In this document: one piece after another, positions 1 through 9,134 of the stretch
Layout of the letters: every line of letters starts with the position of its first letter
Numbering within the stretch: the first letter of the stretch is position 1
Source of the DNA: Acuticoccus sp. I52.16.1
GTDB taxonomy: Bacteria; Pseudomonadota; Alphaproteobacteria; Rhizobiales; Amorphaceae
Assembly (NCBI RefSeq): GCF_022865125.1
Contig: NZ_CP094828.1
Coordinates: 1,922,001 to 1,986,000 of the forward strand
Direction of reading: 5' to 3'
DNA: 64,000 nt
Position numbers and translations under genes: made by a program
Notes under the pieces: model-generated
Seen by the model: the letters and a program-made list of their open reading frames with translations, nothing else
The model's database searches: none
Told to the model about the DNA's origin: nothing

Positions 1-1
1 A

Positions 2-679
2 GGTGGCGGCGGCGCCGTGCTTGCGCAGGTAGTGCCGGTCGCGCAGGTGGTCGGTGATGGCGCCGGTGCCGGGCGCGAGCGTCAAGGTCAGGTAGGCCAT
101 CCGGGCGATCTCCTCGAGGAGGAAGGCGTTCTCCACCGCCGCCTCGGGCGTCGCGCCCCACACGAACGGCCCGTGGCCCTGGACGAGCGCTGCCGGCACC
201 TCGGCCGGGTCGCGCCCCGCGAAGGTCTCGACGATCACCTCGCCCGTCGCCTCGACGTAGCGGCTGCCGGTCTCCTCCGGCGTCAGCGCGCGCGTCACCG
301 GGACGGGGCCGCGGAAATAGTCCGCGTGGGTGGTGCCGAGGCAGGGGATCGGCCGGCCCGCCTGCGCGAAGATGGTGGCGTAGGTCGAATGGGTGTGCAC
401 CACGCCGCCGATCCCCTCGAACGCGCGGTAGAGGACGACGTGGGTGGCAAGGTCGGACGAGGGCTTGAAGCGGTTGTCCTGCGCCACTCCGTCGAGCGTG
501 GTGACGACGATGGAGTCGGCCGTCAGCGCATCGTAGGGTACGCCGCTCGGCTTGATGGCGATGCGCCCCGCCGCGCGGTCGATCCCGCTGGCGTTGCCGA
601 AGGTGGAGATGACGAGCCCGCGGGCGACCGTCTCGACGTTGGCCGCGCGCACCCGCTCTTTCAGCGCATCAAGGGTCAT
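2..679 (-). CDS. L-ribulose-5-phosphate 4-epimerase (AraD/UlaF/SgbE family), 3' end cut by window edge
   Basis: Class II aldolase/epimerase that would interconvert L-ribulose-5-phosphate and D-xylulose-5-phosphate in the cytoplasm. The reading frame opens MTLDALKERV and carries the zinc-binding HTH motif (GGVVHTHSTYA), the THADYF segment and a later histidine in VQGHGPFVWG. It reaches RKHGAAAT at the window start; family members end a few residues later, so probably only about 3-4 codons are missing. It is the last visible gene of a leftward operon, 77 bp after the binding-protein gene. The related fuculose/rhamnulose aldolases look similar, but the spacing and C-terminus favour the epimerase. 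The exact pentose pathway (arabinose, ascorbate or other) is inferred only from context. Confidence 0.88.
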   Translation of the reverse strand, partial: MTLDALKERVRAANVETVARGLVISTFGNASGIDRAAGRIAIKPSGVPYDALTADSIVVTTLDGVAQDNRFKPSSDLATHVVLYRAFEGIGGVVHTHSTYATIFAQAGRPIPCLGTTHADYFRGPVPVTRALTPEETGSRYVEATGEVIVETFAGRDPAEVPAALVQGHGPFVWGATPEAAVENAFLLEEIARMAYLTLTLAPGTGAITDHLRDRHYLRKHGAAAT

Positions 680-756
680 GGTCCGTCCGATGGAGTTGGG
701 GGCGGCCCGCGCTCGGGGCGCGGGCCGCTGCGTGTCGAAGGGCCGCCGGGCGCGCC

Positions 757-1701
757 TCAGCGCGGGTCCGTCCAGCCCTTGTAGGACTCGAGGTTCTCCG
801 CCGTGATCAGCTCGGGATCGAGGAGCACGGTGTCCTCCTCCGGGGTGTTCCCCTGGAAGGCGTCGTAGCCCATCTTCAACGCCTCGCCCGCCATCACGTA
901 CGGGTCCTGCGAGGCGGACGCCTTGATGAGGGCGCTCTCGTCCTCCAACTCCTCCTCGATGTCCGGCGCGCCGTCCACCGCGGTGATGATGAAGCCGTCC
1001 CGGTTGAGCTGCTTGGCGGCGAGCTGGGCGCCGATCGCGGTCGGGTCGTTGATGGCGAACACCGCGTCGATGTCGTCATAGCGCGTCAGGAGGCCTTGCA
1101 TGACGGCGAGGCCACCCTCGCGCGAGCCCTGACCGTTCTGGTCGTCGGACAGGACGTTGATGCCCGAATGCGCGGAGAACACCTCCTTGCAGCCCTCGAC
1201 GCGGTCGAGGATCGACGACGACGCGGGGCCGTTGATGATGATCACGTTCCCCTCTTCGCCGATCTGGTCGATGATGTACTGGCACGCCTTGCGGCCGGCG
1301 GCGACGTTGTCGGTCATCACGGTCACGTCCGCGCCGGGCGCCGACACGTCGAACGCGGCGACGGTGATGCCGGCGTTCTGCGCGCGCTTCACCGCCGGGG
1401 CGATCGCCTTCGCGTCGACCGCGTTCAGCATGATGATGTCGACACCGGCGGCGATGAAGTTGTCGATCTGGCTGACCTGCTTGTTGAGGTCGTAATCGGC
1501 CGAGACCGAGGTCACCTGCACATCCGGGTTGATCTCCTTGGCGCGGTCCTCGATGCCCTTGATCGTGGCGACGAAGAACGGGTTGCCGAGGAGGCCGACG
1601 GAGATGCCGATCGACTCCAGCTTCTTGTCCTGCGCGCTGGCGCCGGTGGCGACCATGGCGGCGAGCGCCGTGCCGGCGAGCAGCTTGGTGAACTTACCCA
1701 T
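757..1701 (-). CDS. Sugar ABC transporter substrate-binding protein (RbsB-like)
   Basis: Periplasmic binding protein of 314 residues, family 2 (ribose/galactose type). Residues 1-23 form a Sec signal peptide with an ASA-Q cleavage site. The mature part shows the typical opening (ISVGLLGNPFF) and the two-lobe peripla_BP_4 layout, including NAVDAKAIAPAV and AINDPTAIGAQ. It lies 25 bp downstream of the permease gene and upstream of the epimerase, so it most likely binds a pentose or related polyol. The ligand cannot be named from sequence alone. Start chosen at the ATG that gives a full signal peptide. Confidence 0.9.
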   Translation of the reverse strand: MGKFTKLLAGTALAAMVATGASAQDKKLESIGISVGLLGNPFFVATIKGIEDRAKEINPDVQVTSVSADYDLNKQVSQIDNFIAAGVDIIMLNAVDAKAIAPAVKRAQNAGITVAAFDVSAPGADVTVMTDNVAAGRKACQYIIDQIGEEGNVIIINGPASSSILDRVEGCKEVFSAHSGINVLSDDQNGQGSREGGLAVMQGLLTRYDDIDAVFAINDPTAIGAQLAAKQLNRDGFIITAVDGAPDIEEELEDESALIKASASQDPYVMAGEALKMGYDAFQGNTPEEDTVLLDPELITAENLESYKGWTDPR

Positions 1702-1726
1702 GAAACGTTCCTCCCTGTGGTTGGCC

Positions 1727-2716
1727 TCAGGCTCTCGTGCCCTTGAGGCGGTAGCGATCGAGGGCGACGGCGACGATGATGACGAGGCCCTTGATGATGA
1801 ACTGCCAGATGTCCGACACGCCGGTCAGGATGAGACCGTTGGACAGGACGGCGATGATGAGCGCGCCGATCAGCGTGCCCCAGATGGACCCGACGCCGCC
1901 GACGAAGGACGTGCCGCCCAGGATGACGGCGGCGATGGCGTCGAGCTCGTAGGCCTGGCCGAGTTGCAGGCCGTTCGCCGCGTAGAGACGCGCGGCGGAC
2001 ATCACGCCGCCGAGGCCCGCCATGAGCCCGGACATGGCGTAGACGAACAGCAGCACCAGGGAGACCTTGATGCCCGTCAGCCGGGCCGCCTCCTGGTTGC
2101 CGCCGATGGAGTAGATCCACATGCCGAGCACCGTTCGGCGCAGGATCACCCACGACAACAGGATGACCCCGACCGCGATGATGGCGAGCCACGGGACGCC
2201 GAACAGCGAGCCGTTGCCGATCGCCTCGAACGGAAGGTCGGAGTTGAAGACGGTGGTGTCGCCACCCAGGAGCCGCGCGAGGCCGCGGACGGCGGTGAGT
2301 GTGCCTAAGGTGACGATGAACGGTGGCAGGTTGAGGTAGGCGATCAGCGCGCCGTTGGCGAGGCCGCAGGCGAGGCCCATCCCGAGCGCCAGCGGGATGC
2401 CGATCATGCCGATGTCGGGCCACAGCGAGGCGATCACCGCCACCATCGCCGACGCCGCAAGCACCGAGCCGACCGAGAGGTCGATGCCGCCGGTGAGGAT
2501 GACGAAGGTCATGCCCGCGGCCAGCACGATGTTGATCGACGCCTGCTGCATGACGATCGACAGGTTGTTGACCGTCAGGAACTTGCCCGACAGCAGCTCG
2601 AAGCCGATGCCGAGCAGGATCAGCACCGGCAGCATGCCGAGCGCGGTGAAGATCACGCGCAGCTGGTGCTTCCGGTCGAGGCCGCTCTTGGTGTCGTCCT
2701 TCGTCGCTGCGGTCAC
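1727..2716 (-). CDS. Sugar ABC transporter permease (RbsC-like)
   Basis: Inner-membrane permease of 329 residues in the BPD_transp_2 family, with about 8-10 hydrophobic segments. Recognisable family motifs are [35 protein letters not shown] and [13 protein letters not shown]. It would form the channel for the binding protein encoded just downstream. Its start overlaps the end of the ATPase gene by 4 bp, which suggests translational coupling. Transport substrate as for the neighbouring binding protein: a pentose-type sugar by inference. Confidence 0.92.
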   Translation of the reverse strand: MTAATKDDTKSGLDRKHQLRVIFTALGMLPVLILLGIGFELLSGKFLTVNNLSIVMQQASINIVLAAGMTFVILTGGIDLSVGSVLAASAMVAVIASLWPDIGMIGIPLALGMGLACGLANGALIAYLNLPPFIVTLGTLTAVRGLARLLGGDTTVFNSDLPFEAIGNGSLFGVPWLAIIAVGVILLSWVILRRTVLGMWIYSIGGNQEAARLTGIKVSLVLLFVYAMSGLMAGLGGVMSAARLYAANGLQLGQAYELDAIAAVILGGTSFVGGVGSIWGTLIGALIIAVLSNGLILTGVSDIWQFIIKGLVIIVAVALDRYRLKGTRA

Positions 2717-4254
2717 GCTGTCGCTCCTTGGGTGCGGCGCTCGGCGCCGAGGGCGCCCGTCGAATAGGCCATGATCTCCTCCTGCAGGATCGGCTCGCCG
2801 CGTGGCGGGGCCACCTCGCCGGCGATCGTCCCCTCGCGCATCACGAGCACGCGGTCCGACACGCCGATGATCTCCGGCAGCTCCGACGAGATGACGATGA
2901 CGGCGATCCCGTCGCGCGCCAGACTGTCGATCAGGCGGTAGATCTCGGACTTGGCGCCGACGTCGACGCCGCGGGTCGGCTCGTCGAGGATGACGACGCG
3001 GGGTCCCAGCTCCAGGAGGCGCGCCAGCAGCACCTTCTGCTGGTTGCCGCCCGACAGGGCGTTGGTGTTCAGCTTGGCGCTGGGGGCACGGATCGCGAGG
3101 GACTTCATGGCCTTGCTCGCGCGCCGGCCGGCGGCGCCGGAGTCCAGGAGCCCGCCGGTGCCGGCGTCCCGCTGCAACACGCCGATGTTGACGTTCTCGG
3201 AGATCGACATGTCGAGGAAGAGGCCGAGGCCTTTGCGGTCCTCGGTGAGATAGGCGATGCCGTGCGCCAGCGCGTGACGCGGCGAAGCGATGGTCAACGT
3301 CGCGCCGTCCAGGACGACGCGGCCGGCCGCCGGCTTCTCGGCACCGTAGATGAGCCGCGCCAGCTCGGTGCGCCCCGAGCCGACGAGGCCGGCGATGCCG
3401 ATCACCTCGCCATGCCGCACCTCGAACGAGCAGTCGTGGACGAAGTGCCCGTCGCCCAGTCCCTCGACCTTCAGGACCACCGCGCCCGGCTCGACCGCCG
3501 TGGCGTGGTCCTTCTTGTAGAAGGTGGAGATGTCGCGCCCGACCATCATCGAAACGACCCGCTCGGCGGTGATCTCACGCTTTTCCAGCGTTCCGACCAG
3601 CTCGCCGTCGCGCAGCACGGTGCAACGGTCGGCCAGCGTGTACACCTCCTCCATGCGGTGGGAGATGTAGATGATGGCGATCCCGTCGGCCTTCAGCTGG
3701 GCGATGACGTCGAACAGCTTCTCGGTCTCGCGCGTTGTGAGCGCCGTCGTCGGCTCGTCCATGACGATGAGGCGGGCGTTGGTCGAAAGGGCGCGGGCGA
3801 TCTCCACCATCTGCCGCTCGCCGAGCGACAGGCGCCCGAGCGTGATCGCGGGATGGAAGTCCAGGCCGAGACGCTCGGTCAGGATCTGGCGCGAGCGGCG
3901 GTTCATCTCGCGCCGGTCGATGAAGGGCCCGCGGTGCGGCTCCGCGCCGAGGAAGATGTTTTCCGCCACCGTGAGGTTGGGCGACAGCGCCAGCTCCTGG
4001 TAGATGACGGCGATGCCGTTGGCCTTCGCGACCTTCGGATCCCCGGTCTCGACCTTCTTGCCGCCGATCAGCACTTCGCCGCCGCGGTCGGCCACGTAGG
4101 CCCCGGAAAGGATCTTCATCAAGGTCGACTTGCCGGCGCCGTTTTCGCCCATCAGCGCGTGGACCTCGCCGGCCGCGACCTGAAGCGAGACGTTCGAGAG
4201 CGCCTTCACCGGGCCGAAGGTCTTGGAGATCGAACGCATGTCCAGAAGCGTCAT
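2713..4254 (-). CDS. Sugar ABC transporter ATP-binding protein (RbsA-like, two nucleotide-binding domains)
   Basis: Duplicated ATPase of 513 residues that energises the RbsC-like permease. The first domain has an intact Walker A (GENGAGKST, near residue 37), a signature LSLGERQ and Walker [10 protein letters not shown]. The second domain has the degenerate P-loop usual for the RbsA/MglA family (GLVGSGRTE), signature LSGGNQQK and Walker [11 protein letters not shown]. The degenerate second site is a family trait, not damage. The gene overlaps the regulator upstream and the permease downstream by 4 bp each. Confidence 0.93.
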   Translation of the reverse strand: MTLLDMRSISKTFGPVKALSNVSLQVAAGEVHALMGENGAGKSTLMKILSGAYVADRGGEVLIGGKKVETGDPKVAKANGIAVIYQELALSPNLTVAENIFLGAEPHRGPFIDRREMNRRSRQILTERLGLDFHPAITLGRLSLGERQMVEIARALSTNARLIVMDEPTTALTTRETEKLFDVIAQLKADGIAIIYISHRMEEVYTLADRCTVLRDGELVGTLEKREITAERVVSMMVGRDISTFYKKDHATAVEPGAVVLKVEGLGDGHFVHDCSFEVRHGEVIGIAGLVGSGRTELARLIYGAEKPAAGRVVLDGATLTIASPRHALAHGIAYLTEDRKGLGLFLDMSISENVNIGVLQRDAGTGGLLDSGAAGRRASKAMKSLAIRAPSAKLNTNALSGGNQQKVLLARLLELGPRVVILDEPTRGVDVGAKSEIYRLIDSLARDGIAVIVISSELPEIIGVSDRVLVMREGTIAGEVAPPRGEPILQEEIMAYSTGALGAERRTQGATA

Positions 4255-5033
4255 TGGGGCCTCGCGCTGGTTTCGGCGACGATCAGGTTGACGCCCTCTT
4301 CACGCACCATCCGCTCGTGCGCGGGGGTGATGCCGTCGTCGGTGACGAGCGTGGTGATGCGCGACATCGGCAGGGCCACGACGGGCGGACGCAGGGCGAA
4401 TTTCGACGAGTCGACGAGGACGATGATCTCGTTCGCCCGCTCGCTCATCTCCTTCACGAACCGCACCAGCAGCGGGTGCTGCTCGAGGATTCCCTCACCC
4501 GAGACGCCGAGCGCGCCGACGTAGAACTGCGCCGCATAGTGCGTCGGTCCGGGGACGGGATCGAACAGGATGCCCGGCTCGCGATGGATGTCGCCGCCGC
4601 CGACGGTGAGATGACAGGTGCCGTGCTCGGCGAGATAGGCCGCCAGCGGCATCGAGTTGGTGAAGACGCGCACGTTGCGCAGCGCCAGCCGGCAGCCGAA
4701 GGTGAAGCAGGTCGACCCGGCGTGGACGATGACCGACGAGCCGTCGCGCACCAGCCCCTCGGCAGCCGCGGCGATGGCACGCTTCTGCTCGACGGCGAGG
4801 TCGCGATTTTCGACGAAGGGCAGCGCCGAGGGCGGGCGGCGCCACAGGTTGTCCTCCAGCGCGGCGACACCGCCATAGACTTTGCGCGCGACACCGGCCT
4901 CGTTCAGCTTGTCGATATCGCGCCGGACGGTGGCCGCGGAGACGCCGAGCGTCTGCTGCAAGTCGCGCACCGACACGAAAGTCTGTGATGACAACAGCTC
5001 GACGATCGACTGTTGCCGCTCAAGGTCGCTCAT
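4251..5033 (-). CDS. DeoR-family transcriptional regulator (UlaR-like)
   Basis: Repressor-type regulator of 260 residues. An N-terminal winged helix-turn-helix (about residues 1-55, including [17 protein letters not shown]) precedes a DeoR-C sugar-phosphate sensing domain with [10 protein letters not shown] and [12 protein letters not shown]. The latter resembles UlaR more than GlpR or AgaR, by memory only. It is the first gene of the leftward sugar operon and overlaps the ATPase start by 4 bp, so it probably controls its own operon in response to a phosphorylated intermediate. Confidence 0.88.
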   Translation of the reverse strand: MSDLERQQSIVELLSSQTFVSVRDLQQTLGVSAATVRRDIDKLNEAGVARKVYGGVAALEDNLWRRPPSALPFVENRDLAVEQKRAIAAAAEGLVRDGSSVIVHAGSTCFTFGCRLALRNVRVFTNSMPLAAYLAEHGTCHLTVGGGDIHREPGILFDPVPGPTHYAAQFYVGALGVSGEGILEQHPLLVRFVKEMSERANEIIVLVDSSKFALRPPVVALPMSRITTLVTDDGITPAHERMVREEGVNLIVAETSARPQ

Positions 5034-5241
5034 CCCCAGCCGCCGTTTTGTTACGACTTGCGCACGAGATTAGCGCATTCGCTCACATGAGCAACCCTTT
5101 ATGAGCGATTTCAATCATCGCCGTGCGTCACCTCGCCCATCCCGTCCGGCCTGCGCCCCCCCCGAGTCTAAGACCCATGGCCCGGTTGCGATCTCGAGTT
5201 GCGGCGCCCACCCTGCCGCCCAGCCACGCGGGGAGGACCGG

Positions 5242-6483
5242 GTGAACGAGCACATCACGGGGGCGGCGCCGCTGCCTTTTCGCAACCATCCCGATCGCCA
5301 GACGGCCATCCAGGAGGCGCACGACCGGCCCTACCTGCCGCTGCGGCCGCCGGCGACGATCCACCACCTCGCCTTCCTCACCGCCGACGACGAGACGCGC
5401 CTCGGCCTCTACGCGGCGGTGTTCGGGCTGGAGACGGCCGGCGAAGCGCCGCACACGATCCGCGAGGACGGCGACCTCATCGTCCGCCTCGAGCCGCACA
5501 CCGAGTTCATGACGCTGAGCCTCATCGGCCGTGCGGGACCGGCGGAGGGCGCGGCGCGCCTCACCGCCATCGCGGCCCGCACGCCGGCCAGCGCGGAGCT
5601 CCTGGTGGCGCTGCGGCTGCGGCTGGTGGACCGGCCCGGCCCGGCCTCGGACGCGACCATCGGCGGCATCCTGCGCGGCGACCTCGTGCTGGCGACGACG
5701 TGCCGGCCCGGCCCCGACGGTTTCATCGACTTCGAGGTCGCGGCGCCGGAGATGGGACCGTCGCAGCTCGGCCGACGCATCCAGCGCCTCCTCGAGGCGG
5801 AGACCTACCGCACCGTCTCGCTCATCGGGATCCCCGAGGCGCGCCGCTTCGCCCCGGTGCTGAACGAGCTGGAGGGCGACCTCGCCGACGTCACCGAGGC
5901 GCTGACCAAGGGCGCGCAGAGCGACGAGGCGATCCTGACCAAGCTGCAGCATCTGTCGGCCCGCACCGAGGCGATGCGCTCGGCCACCAGCTACCGGTTC
6001 GCCGCCAGCCGCGCCTACGCCAAGCTGGTGGAGGAGCGGTTGGAAACGCTGCTGGAGGCCAAGCTCGACGAGCGGGCGACCCTGTCCGGCTTCATCACCG
6101 CCAGCCTCGCCCCCGCGGTTCGCACGATCACCTCCACGGAGCGGCGGCAGGACGAGCTGAGCCAGGCCATCGGCCGCGCGCTCGACGTGCTGCGCACGCG
6201 GGTCGACGTGTCGATGGACAAGGCCAACCAGGAGATCATGCGCACCATGAACGAGCGGCAGCACCGCCAGCTCGTGCTGTCCGAGGCGGTGGAGGGCCTC
6301 TCCGTCATCGCGATCAGCTACTACCTGCTCGGCCTGCTCGCCTACCCGGTCCGCGCGCTCAAGGCGGTGCATGTGCTGCCGGTGTCGGAATACGTGGCGC
6401 TGGGGGTCCTGGCGCCGTTCGTGGCGCTCGGGGTCTACGCCATCATGCGCCGCATCCGCGCCCGCTGGGACGCGGACGGGTAG
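5242..6483 (+). CDS. DUF3422 family membrane protein
   Basis: Protein of 413 residues of the DUF3422 family, function unknown. It opens with the family's PFRNHPDRQTAIQEAHDRPY and HHLAFLTADDE segments, followed by a long helical, probably coiled-coil middle. Two membrane helices lie near the C-terminus (AISYYLLGLLAYPVRAL and VALGVLAPFVALGVYAI) before a basic tail. The frame stays open back to an ATG at 5101, but a GTG at 5242 with GGGAGG about 7 bases upstream fits better, because homology to the family begins right after it. It converges on the MscS-type gene. Confidence 0.85.
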   Translation: MNEHITGAAPLPFRNHPDRQTAIQEAHDRPYLPLRPPATIHHLAFLTADDETRLGLYAAVFGLETAGEAPHTIREDGDLIVRLEPHTEFMTLSLIGRAGPAEGAARLTAIAARTPASAELLVALRLRLVDRPGPASDATIGGILRGDLVLATTCRPGPDGFIDFEVAAPEMGPSQLGRRIQRLLEAETYRTVSLIGIPEARRFAPVLNELEGDLADVTEALTKGAQSDEAILTKLQHLSARTEAMRSATSYRFAASRAYAKLVEERLETLLEAKLDERATLSGFITASLAPAVRTITSTERRQDELSQAIGRALDVLRTRVDVSMDKANQEIMRTMNERQHRQLVLSEAVEGLSVIAISYYLLGLLAYPVRALKAVHVLPVSEYVALGVLAPFVALGVYAIMRRIRARWDADG

Positions 6484-6517
6484 CGCGGCCCCGCGTCGCC
6501 GGAGCCGCGCACCCGGC

Positions 6518-8827
6518 CTACTTCTTGGACTTGTCCTGATTGAGGACCTGCCCCGCGGCGGCTGCGGCGGCCTGCTGCTCCTCCTCCGGCGTCAGGTCCT
6601 CGCGGTCGCGCGGGTCGATCCGCACCGTCACGTAGCGGTGGGCGAACTGGATGCCTTCGCGCTCGAACAGCTCGCCGATCCGGGTGTAGACGTGCCGCCG
6701 CACGACGAACTGGTCGCCCGGCTTGGTCATGAACTTCACCCGCAGGATCATCGCCGAGTCTTCCATCTCGATGACGCCTTGCGACTTCAGCGGATCCATG
6801 AACAGCGGCCCGATCTCCGGATCCTCCAGCATCTCCTGGCCGAGCTTCTTGATCAGCTTGCGCACCCGCTCGACGTTGGTCCCGTAGGCGATCCGCAGCG
6901 GAAGCTTCATCACCACCCAGTCGCGCGAGAAGTTCGTCAGCTGCTTGATCTCGCCGAACGGGATCGTGTGCAGCGGCCCGTTGTGGTGGCGGAGCTGGAA
7001 CGAGCGCACGGAGATCTTCTCCACCGCGCCCATGATGCCGCCGACGTCGATATATTCGCCTTTGCGGAAGGCGTCGTCCGCCAGGAAGAAGGCGCCGGAG
7101 AAGATGTCGCGGATGAGCGTCTGCGCCCCGAAGCCGACCGCGAGGCCGACGACGCCGGCACCCGCGAAGAGCGGCGCCACGTTGACCCCCAGCGCCGCGA
7201 GGCCGACCGCGGCCATGAAGGTGAACATGGTCACGATCAACAGGTTGCGCAGCAGCGGCAGCAAGGTGGCGAGGCGCGAGGCGCCGGGGCCCATGCCGTC
7301 CTCGCTTTCGCCATGGCCGTGGCCGGGCGCTTCATCCTCGATCCGGCCGTCGATCCAGGTGCGCATCGCATCGTAGAGGCCCCAGGTGGCGAAGAGCACC
7401 ACCACGAGGCCGAGCGATTCCGAGACGGCGGTGCCGAAGTCCAGGATGCCCAGCGATACGACCACGATGCCGCAGCCGATGACCACCGCGGCCAACCCCG
7501 CCAGCCGCCGGAACAGGGCGTGCCACCGCGCCTGCCAGACCAGCAGCGGCTCGGTGTCGGGCTCGACCGGGGCGACCTCGGCCGTCGCCTCCTCGGCGGG
7601 CGATGCGGGTGGCTGCGCGGGGGCGGACGGCGGCGCGGGCTGCATCGCGGCCTTCAGCGTCGCCTCGGTCGCGTTGAAGCGGCGGGCGAGGATGATGACG
7701 CACACGCCGTAGACCGCCAGGCCGGCGATCGTCGCGAGGATCGGCGCCAGGATCGGGCCGACCTGCGGCGCCGCGCCCGAGACCACCTCGGTCACGTGGA
7801 CCGCCGCGCCCAGCACCAGGTAGGCGACCGCGATCGCGGGCCACACCGTGCCGATGAACTTGCGGAAGGTGTTGGGGCGCTGCGACGTGCCGCGCACCAG
7901 CGCGGTGATCGTCTTGCGATGCACCATCAGGAAGACGATCAGCAGCACCACCGTCACGGCGGCGGAGAGGATCTGCAGCGCATCCACCGTGCGCGGGTCC
8001 ACGCCGACGATCGTCGACCACAGCATCAGGCCGAGAATGACGTAGGCGCAGGCGGTGATCACCTTGAGCTGGCGCAGCATCCGCCGTGCCGTCGCAGCGT
8101 CGAGCCGCAGCAGGCGCACGCTGTCCCGGTCGGGCATGAAGAAGGCCGTCAGCATGTCGACGACGAGGCGATAGGCGGAGACGGCGAGCAGCACGACGAT
8201 GGCGCTGGCGCGAACGGGCCCCGCCGTCGGCACCAGCAGGACCACCACGGCCACACCTGCGAAGAGGAGCGCCAGATCGGCCAAAATCGCGAAGCCGGTG
8301 CGCGAGAGGGCGTGCGTCGTGCGTGGGGCGGGCATCGTGTCCTGCCGCGCCTCCATGCGGGCGAGCACGCGCTTGGCCCACCGCCAGACGAACCACCACG
8401 CGGCCAGCCCGACGACGAGTGCGATCGCGGTGAGGCCCAGCGACCACCACAGCCAGCTCGCCGAATCCGAGTGGTGGGCTTTGCGTGCGGCCTCGGCCAT
8501 CGCGCCGGGGATCGAGGGGATTCGCGCCAGCGTCTCCGCGACGGCGAGGCGCACGGCGACCGCCCCTTCCAGCGCCGCGGCGGGATGTGCGGTGGCGGTG
8601 GTGCCGGCGGCGGGGATGCTCTGGCCGTCGATCAGGATCGTCGCGCCGGCCTCGCGCGCCGCCTTCACCAGCTGTTCCAGCGTGGGGGAGTCGGTGGCGG
8701 CCGGCGCGGGGGCGGTCGCCTCGGCCTCGGCAAGAAGGGCCGCCTCCTGCGCGCCGGCGGCGCCGGCGATCAGCGCCGACACGACCACCGCGACCAACAC
8801 GGCCGCCTGCCTCAACTTGGATAGCAT
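6518..8827 (-). CDS. Large MscS-family mechanosensitive channel
   Basis: Inner-membrane protein of 769 residues that would open under membrane tension and release solutes. A signal peptide (cleavage near AGAQEA) is followed by a periplasmic part and many membrane helices. The conserved MscS pore and beta domain occupies roughly the last 230 residues: FAGAGVVGLAVGFGAQTLI, then DDAFRKGEYIDVGG and TIPFGEIKQLTNFSRD. Length and layout match the extended MscS classes, not the 286-residue E. coli MscS. The frame is open to 8890, but the ATG at 8827 has GGGGGAA just upstream and gives a proper signal peptide. The C-terminus is Glu/Ala-rich. Confidence 0.9.
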   Translation of the reverse strand: MLSKLRQAAVLVAVVVSALIAGAAGAQEAALLAEAEATAPAPAATDSPTLEQLVKAAREAGATILIDGQSIPAAGTTATAHPAAALEGAVAVRLAVAETLARIPSIPGAMAEAARKAHHSDSASWLWWSLGLTAIALVVGLAAWWFVWRWAKRVLARMEARQDTMPAPRTTHALSRTGFAILADLALLFAGVAVVVLLVPTAGPVRASAIVVLLAVSAYRLVVDMLTAFFMPDRDSVRLLRLDAATARRMLRQLKVITACAYVILGLMLWSTIVGVDPRTVDALQILSAAVTVVLLIVFLMVHRKTITALVRGTSQRPNTFRKFIGTVWPAIAVAYLVLGAAVHVTEVVSGAAPQVGPILAPILATIAGLAVYGVCVIILARRFNATEATLKAAMQPAPPSAPAQPPASPAEEATAEVAPVEPDTEPLLVWQARWHALFRRLAGLAAVVIGCGIVVVSLGILDFGTAVSESLGLVVVLFATWGLYDAMRTWIDGRIEDEAPGHGHGESEDGMGPGASRLATLLPLLRNLLIVTMFTFMAAVGLAALGVNVAPLFAGAGVVGLAVGFGAQTLIRDIFSGAFFLADDAFRKGEYIDVGGIMGAVEKISVRSFQLRHHNGPLHTIPFGEIKQLTNFSRDWVVMKLPLRIAYGTNVERVRKLIKKLGQEMLEDPEIGPLFMDPLKSQGVIEMEDSAMILRVKFMTKPGDQFVVRRHVYTRIGELFEREGIQFAHRYVTVRIDPRDREDLTPEEEQQAAAAAAGQVLNQDKSKK

Positions 8828-9134
8828 TTCGAATTCCCCCGGGCCGCCGATCACGTGTCGGATCATTATCACCGGCTTTTGATATAACAATATTACGCGG
8901 CACGATGATTTCCGCGCCGAGGACGGCTCGGCCGAATTCGGCGACTTCCGGGCCCGAAATCGCTGGCATCATGCCGTGTTCGGGGGCAATTTCCGAAATG
9001 CTTACCTTTCCATCTGATTAATTTTGTGCGGTTTTTGATGCGATGTATGGCGTTTGCGGAACGTTTTTGTTCAAAATGGCGGCGAATCCGATGCCCCGCG
9101 TGCAGTGGGCCACAACAAATTCAGGAGCGCTCCG
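8828..9134. other. Divergent intergenic region, mscS-type gene / RTX gene
   Basis: About 307 bp between divergent genes and clearly richer in A and T than the surroundings (for example around 8875-8895 and 9001-9035). It must hold the promoters of both genes. No convincing -35/-10 pair, RNA gene or coding frame could be picked out. Confidence 0.5.
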
